The notes: generated by a model not told the origin, from the sequence alone. A DNA stretch of 64,000 bases from Sipunculus nudus (GCA_026874595.1 CM049317.1:49376401-49440400); one strand, 5' to 3'; numbered from the stretch's first letter, positions 1 to 13,800 are shown. Numbers and translations: made by a program.

Positions 1-378
1 CCAGTGTATTCACTTAACCTTGTTGAAATTAAATTAAGATGAGCATGTGTCAGTGAGTGGGTAGGAATTTTAACCAATTTTTTTTAGAGCAAGGGAATTG
101 AGGTAGACTGGGGCATGTTTGAACGTAAGTCTGGCCATTCAAGTTAACCCAGGTCCTTTATAAGGGGAATTACGAACCAGGAATCTTACTTTAGCACATC
201 ACCAGCGAAGTCAGGAAAGATATGTATCTCAATTATAGTAAACAAAGGGTACCACAATTTATTTTTCTTTATGGAGATAAAAAATATTACTAAGAGTAGT
301 TGATTAAGAACACTTCGACAAATTCTTCTAGTAGTAATAATGCAACTATTACGACTATTGTATATAAATATATATATA

Positions 379-424
<46 letters not shown>

Positions 425-850
425 TGGTGAAAAACTGCACCGTATTTGCATTATTATTTTTTAACCACTCTAATTTAAACGTTTCTCAGCCTATATCTTC
501 AAAGAATATTTAGGCTTTGGAAAAGAGGGTAACCCCCCCCCCCCACACACACACGCCGACCGCAGTTGCTGATCCATGATTTAGGAAAAGGGGGTCAAGC
601 CCATGATCACTAATGAAACAGCCTATAAAAAGTTCCTCTGGTCAAAGGGAAAGGAGGGTCAGGGCCGCAAAAATTGGTCTAAATCCCATTAAAAAGCTTG
701 CGGCCACTGTAGGGGTGGGGGTCATTTGATCCGCTTCTTTACGTTTTCAACGTATTACCAATAGTAGGATAGCCACATAAAATTTTGATAATTATGAGAA
801 ATATAATTTATCCTCATGTTTTTTTTCCAAGATTTTCGTGGACCTCTATC
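1..850. other. non-coding flank with microsatellite and C-run
   Basis: I see no gene here. It holds a (TA)n array at about 365-421, a poly-C/CA stretch at about 531-553, and a segment at 645-720 ('ccgcaaaaattggt' and following) that recurs at about 5810-5860. The short open frame over the TA array is only translated microsatellite. Confidence 0.6.
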
Positions 851-2740
851 TTATTTATATCTCTATTCCCTGTTTCAATTAAAGGAAGTATATTGTGTAT
901 AGAAAATATATATTGTTAGGGGTCCTTTTATTTATGAGTTACTAGGGATAAGATTGTTCGTTGCGTGTTCCCTCTTGCCTGGCACCCTTATAAATCTACC
1001 CCTGATTATCGTGTGTCCGGTTGTTTGCCTGTCTGCAGGCGTGTTTGGATATTTCTGTGTATTTGTGCGTGTGTGTATTCATGTGAATGTGTGTCAAACT
1101 ATAAATATTTAAGTGTAGGAATGGAGAGATACAGAGGCAGATTGAATATCTACTAGTAGAATAACTGTTGTATAACATTTACCTATTACATAGATTTATT
1201 TTTTTTATATTTTAAGTTTACTGGTTACGAGTACATAGGACATACATCACTGGCAGGCAAGCACTTTAAATTTTCAAAATATACTTGATGAAATTCCATG
1301 ACTTCCCGGTCGACAGAATTAATCATTGAATGTTCAGAGGAGTTTTTCTTTATTTTGGTAATTTATAATTATCAGCGGTATGGACCATAACCAGGCCCGA
1401 TATTATCGATGAAATGTGATTGGTTATATCCGCTGTATTAAATTACTACTTTTTGTTAACATATGTTCACCCTGTCACAGTGTTGGATATGTGCCGTGTT
1501 TACTGTATGTGTCGGCGTCAGAATGTCTGGTGTTTTAGTAATTACCCTGTGGCTAATTGTGGTCATTCCTTCCGGGCTCAGCGGCGAGCGGCCACCAACC
1601 GACGCCTATATATCATAAGACCTGACCGTCTGCAAACCTCCGTGACACAAATATTGGGTATATTGATTATGTTGTTAATCCTTGTAGGATATGGTACAAT
1701 AACACATAATATATATATACAATTATGTGTGTGCTTGTACTGTTCGTCCATAAATTTGGTATTTGTGTTTGATATTCTAACCTAAACGGCGTTCGTCAAT
1801 GATCTTGTTACAGACTGAAATAACATAATCCCATCTTTAACAAACTATTGACTCCCGTATGCTTTATTTTTATTTTCTTTACCCAATGTAATTAAAGGGT
1901 ATTATCCCAAATTAAATTACAAAGAATATTATGTTTTTTTCAGCGTTATTTGTTGGCACTTTAGCTATCTGTTTTCATGATATTATACACTGTGTATCTG
2001 AGGTTACAGGAACAGGTTCTCACATGTATGACGGATACTGCAAATTCATAGAATAAACATAAACTTGTATATTTGTATGTACAAAGAGATATGTAATAAA
2101 GTAGCAAAAATATAAATTAATACAAATGAAATAAATTTATGTTTTAGATTTTTTTTTTTTGGAGGGGGGGGGGAGTGAATCTATACCGTTACAGCACACT
2201 GAAGCAATTATTTGGGATACCTAGGAATTATCTGGAAAGTTTTTGACTTCAATTAATACAGATGTGGTCTGAAAATAGCCATGTATCGTGGTAGATGTCA
2301 TGTCTAGTGCCATTCTTTGCAGAAAATAAAAGGCCAACGAATTGAAATTATAACAGGCATAAATAACTAGCTTCATACCAAATAAATGCCCATAACTTTT
2401 CCATCAATATATAATTCCTCTAAATATAGCATATATCAATGGGGAAATAGCTTGTGCGAAAAGAAAATTAAATACCGATGGCATAACATACAAAACATAT
2501 CCGTATAAAGTATTGGTGACGTGGCTGACATTGCTTTGTTAGCTGTATATTAAACATTTGTTTTCGACCTTTAACATCATCAGCCTTGTTTGATGCCAAT
2601 CAATGTAACTCAAAGGTTTATCATACAGCATAACAATGACCTCAGCATTAAATAAAAATTCTTCACATATTTATTATCTATGGCTTATACGAATAAGTCA
2701 ACTGGATATTTGTAATTATAAAGCAAAAATAACTGTTTAA
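850..2740 (+). repeat. relic copy A of the R1 leader-and-intron-1 region
   Basis: This block matches the 5' part of gene R1 (about 8880-11350) in scattered collinear patches: the 'ggggtcctttt' region at 915, the leader exon at 1523, the 'aactattgactccc' patch at 1843, the 'tgtatgtacaaagag' patch at 2075 and the 'tataattcctctaa' patch at 2408. A third partial copy lies at 5830-6700. This indicates duplication of the 5' end of an R1-like gene. No matching CTLD exon was found downstream before 9.6 kb, so copy A looks like a beheaded remnant. Confidence 0.55.
1523..1601 (+). pseudogene. relic signal-peptide exon of a CTLD receptor
   Basis: The 79-nt segment aligns codon for codon with the R1 leader exon at 9688. 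It begins MSGVLVITLWLIVVIPSG, a good signal peptide, against MSCDLVIYLWLSVVIPSG in R1. Where R1 has a clean donor (TCA G|gtaagg), this copy reads ACC G|acgcc, so the splice site is gone and translation runs into a stop soon after. I infer a non-functional leader exon left by duplication. It could still be spliced by another donor, but I see none in frame. Confidence 0.55.
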
Positions 2741-3640
2741 TATATTAAGGGGCAATTAAATTAATCAATGAATGCGTCTCCTAAATCATTATTCCAATGG
2801 TAGCTTATCCGAATAGAGTGGAGGAAAATAAAGATTTTTCATCAACCTAACAACACCTGTCTCCGATGTATATATATATTAAGTCATATCTCCTCAAATC
2901 TTTCATATGTGCGCGTTATGCTAACCCTCAAAATAAATATCAACCAAATCTTTTTTTTCGTAAAAAATTCTAACAGACAAATCAAAGCTGCAACATAAAA
3001 CCTTTCGCCATCTGAATGCGGAATAATTATAAACCTAGTCCTAGCCTGGCGGCGAAATAATCCTCGAATTACTTAGAGGGAATGTAGAAAATGACGATGT
3101 AAGTACATTGTTATCCTATTTAGAAATTCCCCTCATAGGGAATCAGAAGAGTTTGACCGATACAGATAGACAATCCAGATGAATTCCTATGGATGATGTT
3201 GTATTGAACCTAAGTTTTATCAGGTGGTTCGATCCTGCAGCCAACCTTCTGAGGTAGGCAGCTAGAGGTCTGTTGTTTATATTCGATGGACGGTTTAATA
3301 ATGGATGGGTGATAAACAGGGCTTTTCCAGCATGGATAGGGACATTTACATTATAAGTGTAATTCTAATATTTCCTGCTACAAATATGATGGTAATTATA
3401 TCTAAAGACTGCCAGACAGTAAGTCATCGCCAAGAACTATTATGCTGATGGATACCATGATATTTAGGCCCTTTTATTTAAGGTCTTATGATTCCCGATG
3501 GGATCCTGGCCGGAGGATTAAGAATCGGACAAAAATCTCAATATCATATTAAAGTCTTTAGAACTCTGAACATGCAGCATAAAATCTTACACCCAGCAGA
3601 GGAATTAGGTTGTGTAATTTGCATCAGTAAATTACATTAA
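2740..3640. other. no gene seen
   Basis: This is an AT-rich stretch with one short TA run at about 2868-2879. I found no splice-bounded open frame and no recognisable repeat. Confidence 0.4.
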
Positions 3641-3644
3641 GCCT

Positions 3645-3795
3645 CGTTCAGGGGGCCTGGACAGTCGAGGGGTAAAACGCTAGGCCGTCTCCATTTGAGA
3701 CCCGAATTCCCGTGGTGGCTTTGACAGTGGGTAGTTTTTTCCATGTCCTCCTGTTTCCTCTAATAATGATTCTTAACGCCGCCATCGGAGCCATG
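3645..3795 (+). repeat. possible tRNA-derived SINE fragment
   Basis: The segment starts with a tRNA-like stretch ('agtcgaggggtaaaacgc', then 'gagacccgaattcccg') and continues into 'ccatgtcctcctgtttcct', similar to the bodies of mollusc tRNA-derived SINEs. It abuts the 3' end of the gypsy gag fragment. The A and B box matches are imperfect and no terminal repeat is clear, so the call is weak. Confidence 0.3.
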
Positions 3796-3799
3796 GAGA

Positions 3800-4640
3800 A
3801 TGCCAAGATTATTGAGCAGCAATGTCAAGTGTTTCAGGAGTTTTCTCATCAAGAAAAGTTTTAACATCTCCGTTAATACAGCGCTTAGATTCTTCAAGCA
3901 AAATCAACTGGCGCAAATTGTCATAATCTGTCATTACATTTTTAAAACTACACCAGCGATCAAACAACTGGTCTGTTCTCTGCCCTTTTCCCAATTTCTG
4001 AAGATCTGGGGGTAAGTCTCCCGAACTAACTAATAACCTTTTAGGATGTAATAGCACAGTCCAATTTTCATTGGGCCATTATAAATTTTCAGCTACCTTC
4101 TCAAAGTGTAAGAAATATTTATCAACCTCTTTTTCTTGAAAAGGTTGGACAGGTCTAATGTGTTTAGCAACATCAAAACTGTGATTTGGGGAGGCACGGA
4201 GACTATGTTCTAGTTTAAGTCTTTCTAACTTCAGTCGTTTTAACTCAATTTCTTTTTCTTTTTCTAGTCTTTCTCTTTCTAACCCTTAATGCTCTCCTCT
4301 CTCTTCTCTTTGTTTTTCTAATTCTAACTGTTTTAACCTTTCATGTGCTTCCCTCTCTAACTGTTTTAATGCTAGCTCTTTTTGCATTTTTAACGTTTTT
4401 AATCCCAACTGCATAGCAAGGCTATCATTTTTTTTATGTTTCAACTTCACTCTCTTCAATTAAACTTTTGCTAACTAGATCTTGCATGGTTTTAGCAATG
4501 ATATCAGGCTTTCTCAAAGCTTTTTTTCACACTTAGCTCTAAAAGTTGTCCCAAACGCAAAAACTGTTCCTTTGTCAACTGTTCAAGTTGATTAGGGTGG
4601 GATCGTCATCAAATGTCTCAGGTTTGAAATCTGCAATGTA
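3800..4640 (-). mobile_element. Ty3/gypsy-type gag fragment, degenerate
   Basis: Read on the minus strand, this region gives in order a glutamate/lysine-rich coiled coil (4170-4420), the segment FDVAKHIRPVQPFQEKEV followed by DKYFLHFEKVAENL (about 4080-4190), and a SCAN-like domain with LFDRWCSF, LRQLILLEE and DIAAQ (3809-4057). This order is typical of gag proteins of invertebrate and fish Ty3/gypsy elements. Several stops and frameshifts break it, for example TAA in LEKEKEIE-flanking sequence and after VAENL. No protease, reverse transcriptase or integrase follows, so it is a truncated 5' piece. The LTR candidate lies just upstream on the same strand. Confidence 0.65.
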
Positions 4641-5518
4641 AGGATGTTAAAACAATACTAAAAAACCACTGAGATAAATCATGTAAACAATGTATTGTAA
4701 ACAATATGTATCCAAGCCTAGGCCTAATATATTTTTAAAACTATTAAGCCTCCAGACGAGCTCACAATTTTATGTCACGGAACCTAATATCAACAGATCA
4801 CGTATGCGTGATGAACATAAATTTTGTAATTGAGAAAAAAAAATCAGATTCTGTAATACTAGGCAGCGTGAAAAGTCTAGGAGAACGAATAAAGAAGTCA
4901 GTGTTTTTTTGTTAACAATTAATAATAATTAATTCTTAAAACAACCGTACCATTACAATACACTAAATCAATACAAATACACAGTATAACGGCAGTATAA
5001 CAGCAAATCAATACAAACACACAGTTAAAAAAACCCCAAAAAACAAAATGCACAGTACCTTGATACCACCACTGTCACAGAGACAAGTCCTTTTAAATGT
5101 ATAAGCCGGACGAAAAGTTCACACAAATTCTCTCGGAGAATAACAGCCCAATGTAAAGCTCTTGTACCAATCCCGAAAGTAAACTGAAGACAAAATTAGA
5201 TTTGTCACAAATCCAGAAGAAAATCTGAAGAAAATCTATAATTGCCGCACTTATCGGAAAAGGTCCCACAAACTGACATACACGCTCTGTGTCCGCTGGA
5301 ATATTCTCTCACCTCTCTCTCGGCTCAAAAACACAGCCCCCTATTTATAACTTCTCATCTCCAGCCGAGAACCTTTCATTTCTCGAACAATCTAAAGAAT
5401 CTAACATAGTACACACGTTCAAAGAACATACTAGAACAAAGAACGCTGTGTATCTAGGGTTCAACCAATGCGGTTAAACTAAGCCTGCAACGTCTGGCCA
5501 GGCGAGGCCGCTACAACA
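4640..5518 (-). mobile_element. candidate 5' LTR and leader of the gypsy fragment
   Basis: On the minus strand the stretch begins with TGTTGTAG at 5518. It carries a TATA-like TTATAAATAG (plus coordinates 5341-5350) and, near 4750-4775, a 'gtgagctcgtctggag' leader stretch of the kind found beside the primer-binding site in related gypsy elements. It then runs into the gag fragment. The 3' boundary of the LTR is not resolved and no second LTR copy is visible, so the LTR call rests on the TATA box, the position and the gag neighbour. Confidence 0.45.
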
Positions 5519-5627
5519 CGAGCTACGCGTGGCACACAAACTAAATGCCAACAACCCATGGAACATCCGTGTGCACAATAAAACAATCACCTGTAAGACC
5601 GCTGCACACAATAAAATGGGCACCTGT

Positions 5628-5631
<4 letters not shown>

Positions 5632-5685
<54 letters not shown>
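5632..5685. repeat. (TA)n microsatellite
   Basis: An uninterrupted TA dinucleotide array of about 50 bp. The open frame across it is an artefact. Confidence 0.95.
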
Positions 5686-5687
<2 letters not shown>

Positions 5688-5829
5688 TGTTATATGTATC
5701 TGTCTAAATTACGCAGGCATTCTGATTTGTGTTAAGCGCAGACACTGTGCGCTGCTGTGAGTGCCGCACTTGATGAACTCTCGCGGGGTGTAAACACAGC
5801 GCTCACTGGACCGCAAAAATTGGTTTGAA

Positions 5830-6700
5830 TCTAATTAAAACGGTTGTGGTCTCTGAACTCCATCTTTAAAATACTATTGACTGCCGTTTGTTTTACCTTT
5901 ATTCCCCCTACCCTAGCAAGGTATTGTCCCAAATTTAATAGAATAGAATAGTATGTTTTTTTACCAGCATTATTGTTGGCACTTTAGCTATCTGTTTTTT
6001 ATGATATTATAGACTGTTTACGTGAGATTATAGGAACATGTCTTAAAAATATAGTTCTCACATGTATGATGGATACCCGTAAATTCATAGAACACAAATT
6101 TAGATACTTGTATGTACAAAGAGGTATTTAATGAAGCAGTAAAAGTATAAAATTATACAAATGAAATCAATTTATTTTCAATTTTTTCCTTGGGGAAAAT
6201 CTACACTGTAACAGCGCATTGAAATAATTATCCAGGATACCTTGGAATTCACTTGAAAATTTTTGACTTCATTTAGTATAGACCTTTTCTCAAAATGGCC
6301 ATCTATCGTGGTATTTCCTTGTAGATTTCATGTCCAGTGGCATTCCTTGCAGAAAATAAAAGCTCAACGAACATAAATTATATCAGGCATGATAAACTAG
6401 CTCTGAAACTTTCCCCTCAATAAATACTTCCTCTAATCATAACAAACATCGTTTGTGAAATTGTATGTGCAAAATAATTAAAAACAAATTGCATGACAAA
6501 TAAAACATATCCGTCATAAGTAGCGTGTTAGGTGGCTGACAGGGCTTTGTAAGCTGTAAGTTATATATTTCTTTTCGACCTTTATTATCATCATCCTTTT
6601 TTGATGGCAAACAACGTAACGACAGCACAATAATCTCTGCATTATACATAAATTCTTTCACATATTTATTATTTTGCATAAACGAATAAGTCAACTGAAT
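5830..6700 (+). repeat. copy B of the R1 intron-1 region
   Basis: This block is collinear with 1840-2700 and in part with 10060-11350. Shared patches include 'actattgactgcc', 'gttggcactttagctatctg', 'tgtatgtacaaagagg' and the 'ttcgacctttat' segment. It carries no leader exon. It is a partial duplication of intronic sequence of the CTLD receptor family. Confidence 0.55.
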
Positions 6701-6709
6701 AATTTGTAA

Positions 6710-6757
<48 letters not shown>

Positions 6758-6905
6758 TATAAGTTAATCAGTGAACGCGTCTCCTTTATCATTATTCTAA
6801 TATATATATATTGAAAGGGTATACACAGAAAAGTGGTTCACTGTCACTTTTCTGTTTAAACCCTTTCAATCTATTAAACAATGAACAAGCATGTCTATTC
6901 ATACA

Positions 6906-7001
<96 letters not shown>

Positions 7002-7024
7002 AAGAGAGAGAAAGAGAGAGAGAT
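6710..7024. repeat. (TA)n and (GA)n microsatellites
   Basis: TA arrays lie at about 6712-6756 and 6908-6937. The second passes directly into a (GA)n array to about 7023 with a few AAAG interruptions. The arginine/glutamate-rich frames over it are translated repeat. Confidence 0.95.
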
Positions 7025-7029
7025 AAAGA

Positions 7030-8840
7030 GATTCATTGGTTAAAGTATGACTCTGAAACTTTATATATCATTTCCCCTATAAATATAATTGGTAGGATTT
7101 GTATTAACATGCGGTGGTGAACGTTGTGAGCCCTATGTAACCTCATCCTCACTATCAATAATATCAGCTATAACCCAAAAGCACACCACAGCGTTTTTGC
7201 TTTTGGCTTTGTTGAAGCGCAACTCTCTCTCACACAGAAATAGAGGTAGATTAAACATAGAAGAGAAAAATGCATGTTCTGAGACAGCCATTTAAACAAA
7301 CATAACTAGGAAATTTTCATTTGGTTCCTAAAGCGATGTCACCAATATGGTCCTGACATAATGTCACCAATATTGTCCTTACATATTGGCTGACAATAAA
7401 GCTCACTTAAGTTACAGTAAAACACAAAGATAGACAAGGAAAAAAAATATTCATAGGGAGTCATACTGGGATAAATTTACCTCGTATTCATTTCCTCCAC
7501 GGCTTTTCATGCTACCTTTTTTCTGAATCTGGGACCATTTTTGCTCTGAAAATTGATGAAGTCCTCCAGTTCCCATTCATTAAATACCCTTTGAGGCAAT
7601 CTAAGATGTATCATGGACTTACTTTTCATTTTTTACACTTCATTCACTACTGTGGTACTGTTCTAACTATTATGTTAGATTTAGAATAAAAAGCCAGACA
7701 TGCAATCCAAGCTGAATTAGGTTGTAGCATCATACACTCTGAGTTACATTTATAGTCATTAATTAGATAAAGAACCTTTAGAAATTTGTCTATTAACTAC
7801 CACATCAGGACCACCCCCCCCCCCCGTTACAAGGTGCGTCAGCTGCTGAGCCAATGAACTCTGTTGTATCATGGAGTTATACTACTGCATTAAAGCTCCA
7901 TGGTTTTAATATGAATACACATAATATTCTACTGTCCTATGCAATGAACCAGCATCACTATTGATACATCTGAACAACTCCATGGTTTCATAAGGTGTGC
8001 TTTTATACGTTGTACCCACTTAACCATGTAGCCCCAGGATGTAGACTTAAAACTTGGCGTGCACTAACCTCCTCAATTCAAAATTGTGTATAGTATACAC
8101 AAGTCACGAGTTGATCTTCGTGATGTTCGACATGGGTGGATCCAGAAAGATTTAGTGGAGGTTCCGTTACTTAGGGGGCCCTCGGGAGTGGTGGGAGGGG
8201 TGTTCTCTAGATAATTTGCAAATGTTGGTTACCTGGAAGACAGCTCATGCCATTTCCAGCAAATTGTGATGGTGGCAATTGTTTTACCAAAACAAAGAGG
8301 CAAAAGCAAATATGCTTGAAATGTAATGGAATAATTAAATATACATGTATTTTACACCTAATGATGGCAATTCGGCAAGTCAGACCTGGCTAGGTAAACT
8401 TCAATGCCAGGTGTAAAGCATACTTGATCCTTGGTCTAGGAGGTAATAAATTTAATAAACACAAGACTAAGGCAAATAGTCTCATTTAGGGTATTCAACG
8501 CAATTAATTGACAAAATTGATGAAAAATAGAGGTTATGATGAGGAGAGGGATCACCCTAAATTCCTACGTTTATGATTTGTGGCTCGGGCAGAGGCAATC
8601 CGTTTGATTTTACATCGAGATAACCTCACAACATTAACATACTTAACATGTTTACATCATATTCTTTTGTAAACACCTGGATTTGAAAGTTCTGCAGCCT
8701 TTATTTTCGAAGGGTATTAAGGCTTTTGCAGAGAGATAAGCTTCCTGCCCCCGAACGTTTTAAGATGTGTATCAGGGTTTTCGGAAAGGAAGGGTTAATC
8801 TAGTGTAACCTAGTCTATATCATCAGCAGTGGGATAGCCA
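7030..8840. other. no gene seen
   Basis: No splice-bounded coding segment was found on either strand. There is a poly-C run at about 7815. The phrase 'tcaccaatat(g/t)gtcct' occurs twice about 40 bp apart at 7340-7380, a minor local duplication. Confidence 0.4.
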
Positions 8841-9687
8841 CGTAAAAATCCTAAAATCTTTTGCTAAGTTATGCATGGACTTGTATGATGTTTTTTTCTC
8901 TCTTCTTTACTATCACTTAAAGGACCCAGTGTTTGTCATCAACAACATGTTAATTAACCTTGTCCATAAACAACAATAGTTATATATAATAAAAACAGGA
9001 GACACAATTTTTTTAATAGTTCTTTCACTCAGTTTTGTTACGCCTAAGAAATGTGTATTGCTAAGGGGTCCTTTTCTTTTGGAGTTACAACGGACAATAT
9101 TGTTGACTGCGTGTTCTCTGTGGCCCACCACCGTTACAAATGTACCCCTGACTTTCATGTGCGAGTTGTTTGCATGTCGGCGGGAATGATGGACATGTAT
9201 ATGGAAGTGTGCGTAGAACAGTTTATCCATGCAAGTCTGTAAAAAATCTATTAATATTTGAGGATGTAGGGTTTGAGAGATACATATCCGAATTGAATAT
9301 CAGCTGTATAGATAGGTACCTATTATATTAACCGCAACATATATGTTATATTTTACATGTTCAGTGGTTAAGAGGAGATATATGTGGCAAGCGTCACTGA
9401 CTGGCAAGCAGTTTACTTTCCATGCGAATATTGATGTAATTACATGACTTCCCGGTACACAAAATTTAGCCACTGAACGTAGAGGTCACAGAGATTAGAA
9501 ATGTTTATCTTTGTTTATGTTAATTTGGATAAGTTATGTCAGCTGTATTGAACATACCCAGGCTTGATATCATCAAGGATCAGAACTTGGTTTTATCATC
9601 TATATTACAGTACTGCTCATTGTTAAATCATTCATTCTTTTAGAGTTGTAGGAAGTGTTTATTGTGTATATCGGCGCCGGCCTCAGA

Positions 9688-10774
9688 ATGTCTTGTGATT
9701 TAGTAATTTACCTGTGGCTAAGCGTGGTGATTCCTTCTGGGCTAAACTGGGAGCTGTCACCGTCAGGTAAGGTGATGTCAGTATATTTATATATACCAGC
9801 TGGACATTGCATACGAAAATAATTCAAGGCACATGCTGACCAGCCGACCTTTGATATCCATTTGTCAGATGACCTGGCTGACCGGAAACCTCCGTGACAC
9901 AAATTATTGTGTATACTATTTATGTTGTATATCGGTGTAGGATATGCTTTAACTAACTAACGTACACATAATATTATATATTATTATACTATATTTTATA
10001 TTATGATTAAAATCTCACCTAAACGCTTATCGTGATTACAGACTGATGTAGCAGGACCCGATCATTTACAAACTATTGACTGCCATCCGCTATATGTTTA
10101 TTGTCCGTTCAGTCCATCCCAGTATATGGTATTATCCCAAATTAAATAGCATTATGTTTAATATTGTTTCACTGTTAGTATTGCTACTTTTGCTCTCAGT
10201 TTTCCTGAGATTATATGAACACGGGTTTAATAAATATATGGACCTAGCATGTGTGTCGGATAACTGCAAATTGACATAATATTACAAATTCTTTATATTC
10301 GTATGTACAAAGAGGTATGTTATACAATAGTTAAAATATCAATTCTAATAAATGGTGTGCTTTGTGGATACTAGATGGTTTATTAAAGCAAGGATAAACG
10401 AGTTCATTTTGTGATCATATGATAGAAAGCCTGGTGTTGGCCGGAGTCCTATTTTTCTCTAATTGTCGCTAATGCCAATGTTTGTTGACATTATATCAAG
10501 CGCCTGTAATGCATATCCCCCCCACCCGCAAACTTTTTGGCAAGGGGGGGGGGGGAATGGTTACTGTAATCCACCCCCCCCCCGACTATTCAGAGAACAA
10601 CATTTATATATTTCAAATAAAATATTTTTATAAATTGAATGATAGACTCACTGTGAAACATGATTTCGAAACCTCTTATAAAATAAACTTATACTGGAAT
10701 CATAACACCTTATTTTGTAAAACCTTATACTTAATTGATAATTATGCGAAACATGATACAGTATATATATATAT

Positions 10775-10813
<39 letters not shown>

Positions 10814-13800
10814 TATTATCAAATGGATCTTACAGGCGATAGAAAAGTATGTATATATATATATGTGTGTGTGTGTGCATGTGTTTGTGTCTGTGAGTCA
10901 AACCACGCTCCATCCCGTCCTTGAAGATAAATTGACGCCCCTTGATGGCATGGCCTGTTGAATTTCTTTCCAGATGAAACAAAAAGCTCCACCCACATTT
11001 TTAATATCAAACATTAATAACTGGCTCCGAAACAAATTAGTGCCCTCAAATTTCTCTTAACATGTATTTCCTCTAATTATAGCATACACAAGTCCTGAAA
11101 TATCATACGCAAGCAAATTAAAAACAGATTGCATGACAAACAAACTTAAATTTATCCCTAAAACGGAACTTGTGACTTGGCAGACGTGGCATTCTTAGCT
11201 GTATATCATATATCTCTTTTCGACCACTAACACCATCATCCATGTATGATGCAAGTTAATGTAATTCTCAGGTTTATCCAACGACAATACAATGATCCAT
11301 GAATAATCTAAACTAACTCAGTCCTATCTCCAATTGTCAAAATAAAACAAAATACCTGACGCGAAAAAAAGGTAGAGTTCTTAAGTACCGCGCGGTGCCA
11401 GGGAACCCAACCTCTTTATCGGCCTAATAATATGTATGGGCAGGTTGAAAGTGGATAAGCACTTGGTAGACACCGCAATTCTGGCTTTTCCTTAAATATT
11501 TAAGAATCCCTGGATATCCGAATGATCTCCTAATTAAGCTATTTAGTGTAATAAAGTACAATTAAGCTAGCACGAGAGCAGTATGAACAAAACGACAATA
11601 TACAGTGATATGGCCCCTTGAAGCTCGACCTAATCATATAGTAAAGTCTACGGGACTGAAATTGGACCGATATTCGATATTCGATATTTGCAGGTGAATA
11701 TCGAATATCACACAAATCAGCAACATTATTCTCCTGTGAAATCATAGGGAATCGATCCAAACGGTATGATGCGTCGTCTTCAAATTCTAAGGCTACCCCT
11801 CGTAATTTGAATAGCCCTACTGTAACAGCTAGCCGTTTTCTGTTGAAGCAAGGGATTTGAGAGATGTCTTCATTCCTGATGGACCCTCATCAAATAGTTT
11901 CAAGTGTCGACCAATAACGCATGCGAATGTATAATATCTTATGTCACTTGCTTTTATGTAACTTATTTGATATTTGCATGCGAATATTGAGTGTTGCATA
12001 CCTCGGTGGTTCCTCCAAAGCCCTTCACCCTTAACAAGCTCAGTTTTGTATCAGATCGGGATCTTATTTCGCTAAAGCCTTTTTAAAATTTTAAGCAAAT
12101 ATTGCCATTAAAACTTTTAAATTTTTTTTATCAGAAAATGATGATGGTAGAAAGAACAGAATGTTACAGTTTGTGTCGGTCGGATAAAATCTTTGTTTAG
12201 TTCCTTTTAAAAAGGACCACATATTATGGAATGGAGCTGTTCAACCACTCAATACATTATGATAAAAATTCCTGCCGCCAGCTGATAGACTAACGGCCAT
12301 CAACCTTTCCTTTCTGACTTCATATATAACTAAGCTCCTGACAGACAAAGCCCAGCTTTCCTTTGATGTTCTCCAACCTTTACTTGTGTTGACTCTAAAC
12401 TCAACCATAATATTATCTCTCTCTTTCCAGACACTTATGAACAGACTTCGGTAGACCTTCTTCCCATCTACTTCAATAGAACGTCACCAAAGTCCAATCA
12501 GTCGGCTGCTGCAGGATTTTGCCGGAGACGGGGGATGAAACTTCCCGGAGATCTGGAACCGGCTCAGCTTCAGCACCTGATAAGCCTCACCGGATCAGAT
12601 CATCCCAAAATCTGGCTCTCATACAGAAGAAAATATAACGATACGTGGCAACCAGTTTATAAACCAGGTGCTTTTTTTCTGATTACCGATTTCTAGAAAT
12701 TACTATCGGCTGTTTGTTAAAAGAATTAAACGACAAAACTTCACGAAACCTGTTTATTTAGTTCAAGATTTAAAAAAAAATAATTTCCTGTAATCTCTGA
12801 AAAAGTTCACGTATGGACTTTATCTTCTTCTTTTATGCTTGTTATTGTAATACTAGAGGTCAAAAGCCCCTTTCTGTTACAAACGGTACATACCTCAATA
12901 TTCATTTATTCAATATATATTTGTACACTTTTAACCATAATTTTTAATTGTGCCCCATTTCATATTATATATCATACAATATTATGTATAATATATTATA
13001 TTCAGTTATGCCCTGTTTAGATAATATTAGAAAAATAAAGAACATGATAAATGTGAAGAAAGAAAAACTATATACACATTCAGGTAACTGGAATCCTGAG
13101 GGTGAAATACAACCTGACAAACGGTGTTCGTTTTTGAAGCTCGACCTAAATAATCCTAAACCCTGGAATCAAAGTTGTTATACGGGCGCGGGAGGATTCA
13201 TTTGCTTCATTTCAGGTAAGAAACGTTTCAGATCACTCAAGACAGTGGCTTGATGAATGGAAATTAAAAAGAGCAATAACTAGCTACATGAACAACAAAT
13301 GTGTTCAAATTACCGACATGGCTATGTTACATACCTATGACACTGAATAGTTGTCATGTATATATTTACAGATTGCCCTATGTGTCCTCCTTGGTCCTGC
13401 CATCTACTTCAAAACGGATGCCTTTTGATTCGGCACCAATCATTGACCTGGTTCCAGGCCAGGGCCGCGTGTATCATGGCTGGAGGACAGCTGTGGGTTC
13501 TTGATAAGGATTTTAAACAACAAATTAACGCCTGGAGGAATCTTAGCATGAACGTTCAACTGAATGACGCCTGGATAGGATGGAGGGCGGAGGACTGGGT
13601 TGAAGAGGGTGAAGGTAAGGTTAAATATTAAAGAGGTGCTGCTACTTAAACTACATACACCTATATGTCAAGCAAACGAATTCAAAATCTCATTATAATG
13701 TTATATAACACAATTGCCTATGAAAAAAAATGTTAATATAGATTTTACAAAAACTGAACCCAATTCCTTGAGGAAGAACAATTCTTTCTATTTATTTTTT

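Noticed and set aside
5529-5735. Tyr/Ile-rich open frames over TA arrays here and at 186, 6811, 10482, 44390 and 45998
   Set aside because: They are translations of dinucleotide repeats.
13100-13125. A QPD triplet in R1 CTLD1, the motif of galactose-binding C-type lectins
   Set aside because: It lies too close to the next cysteine, and R3 (KPG) and R2 lack it. The WND partner is also absent (WNQ with shorter spacing), so it is probably coincidence.
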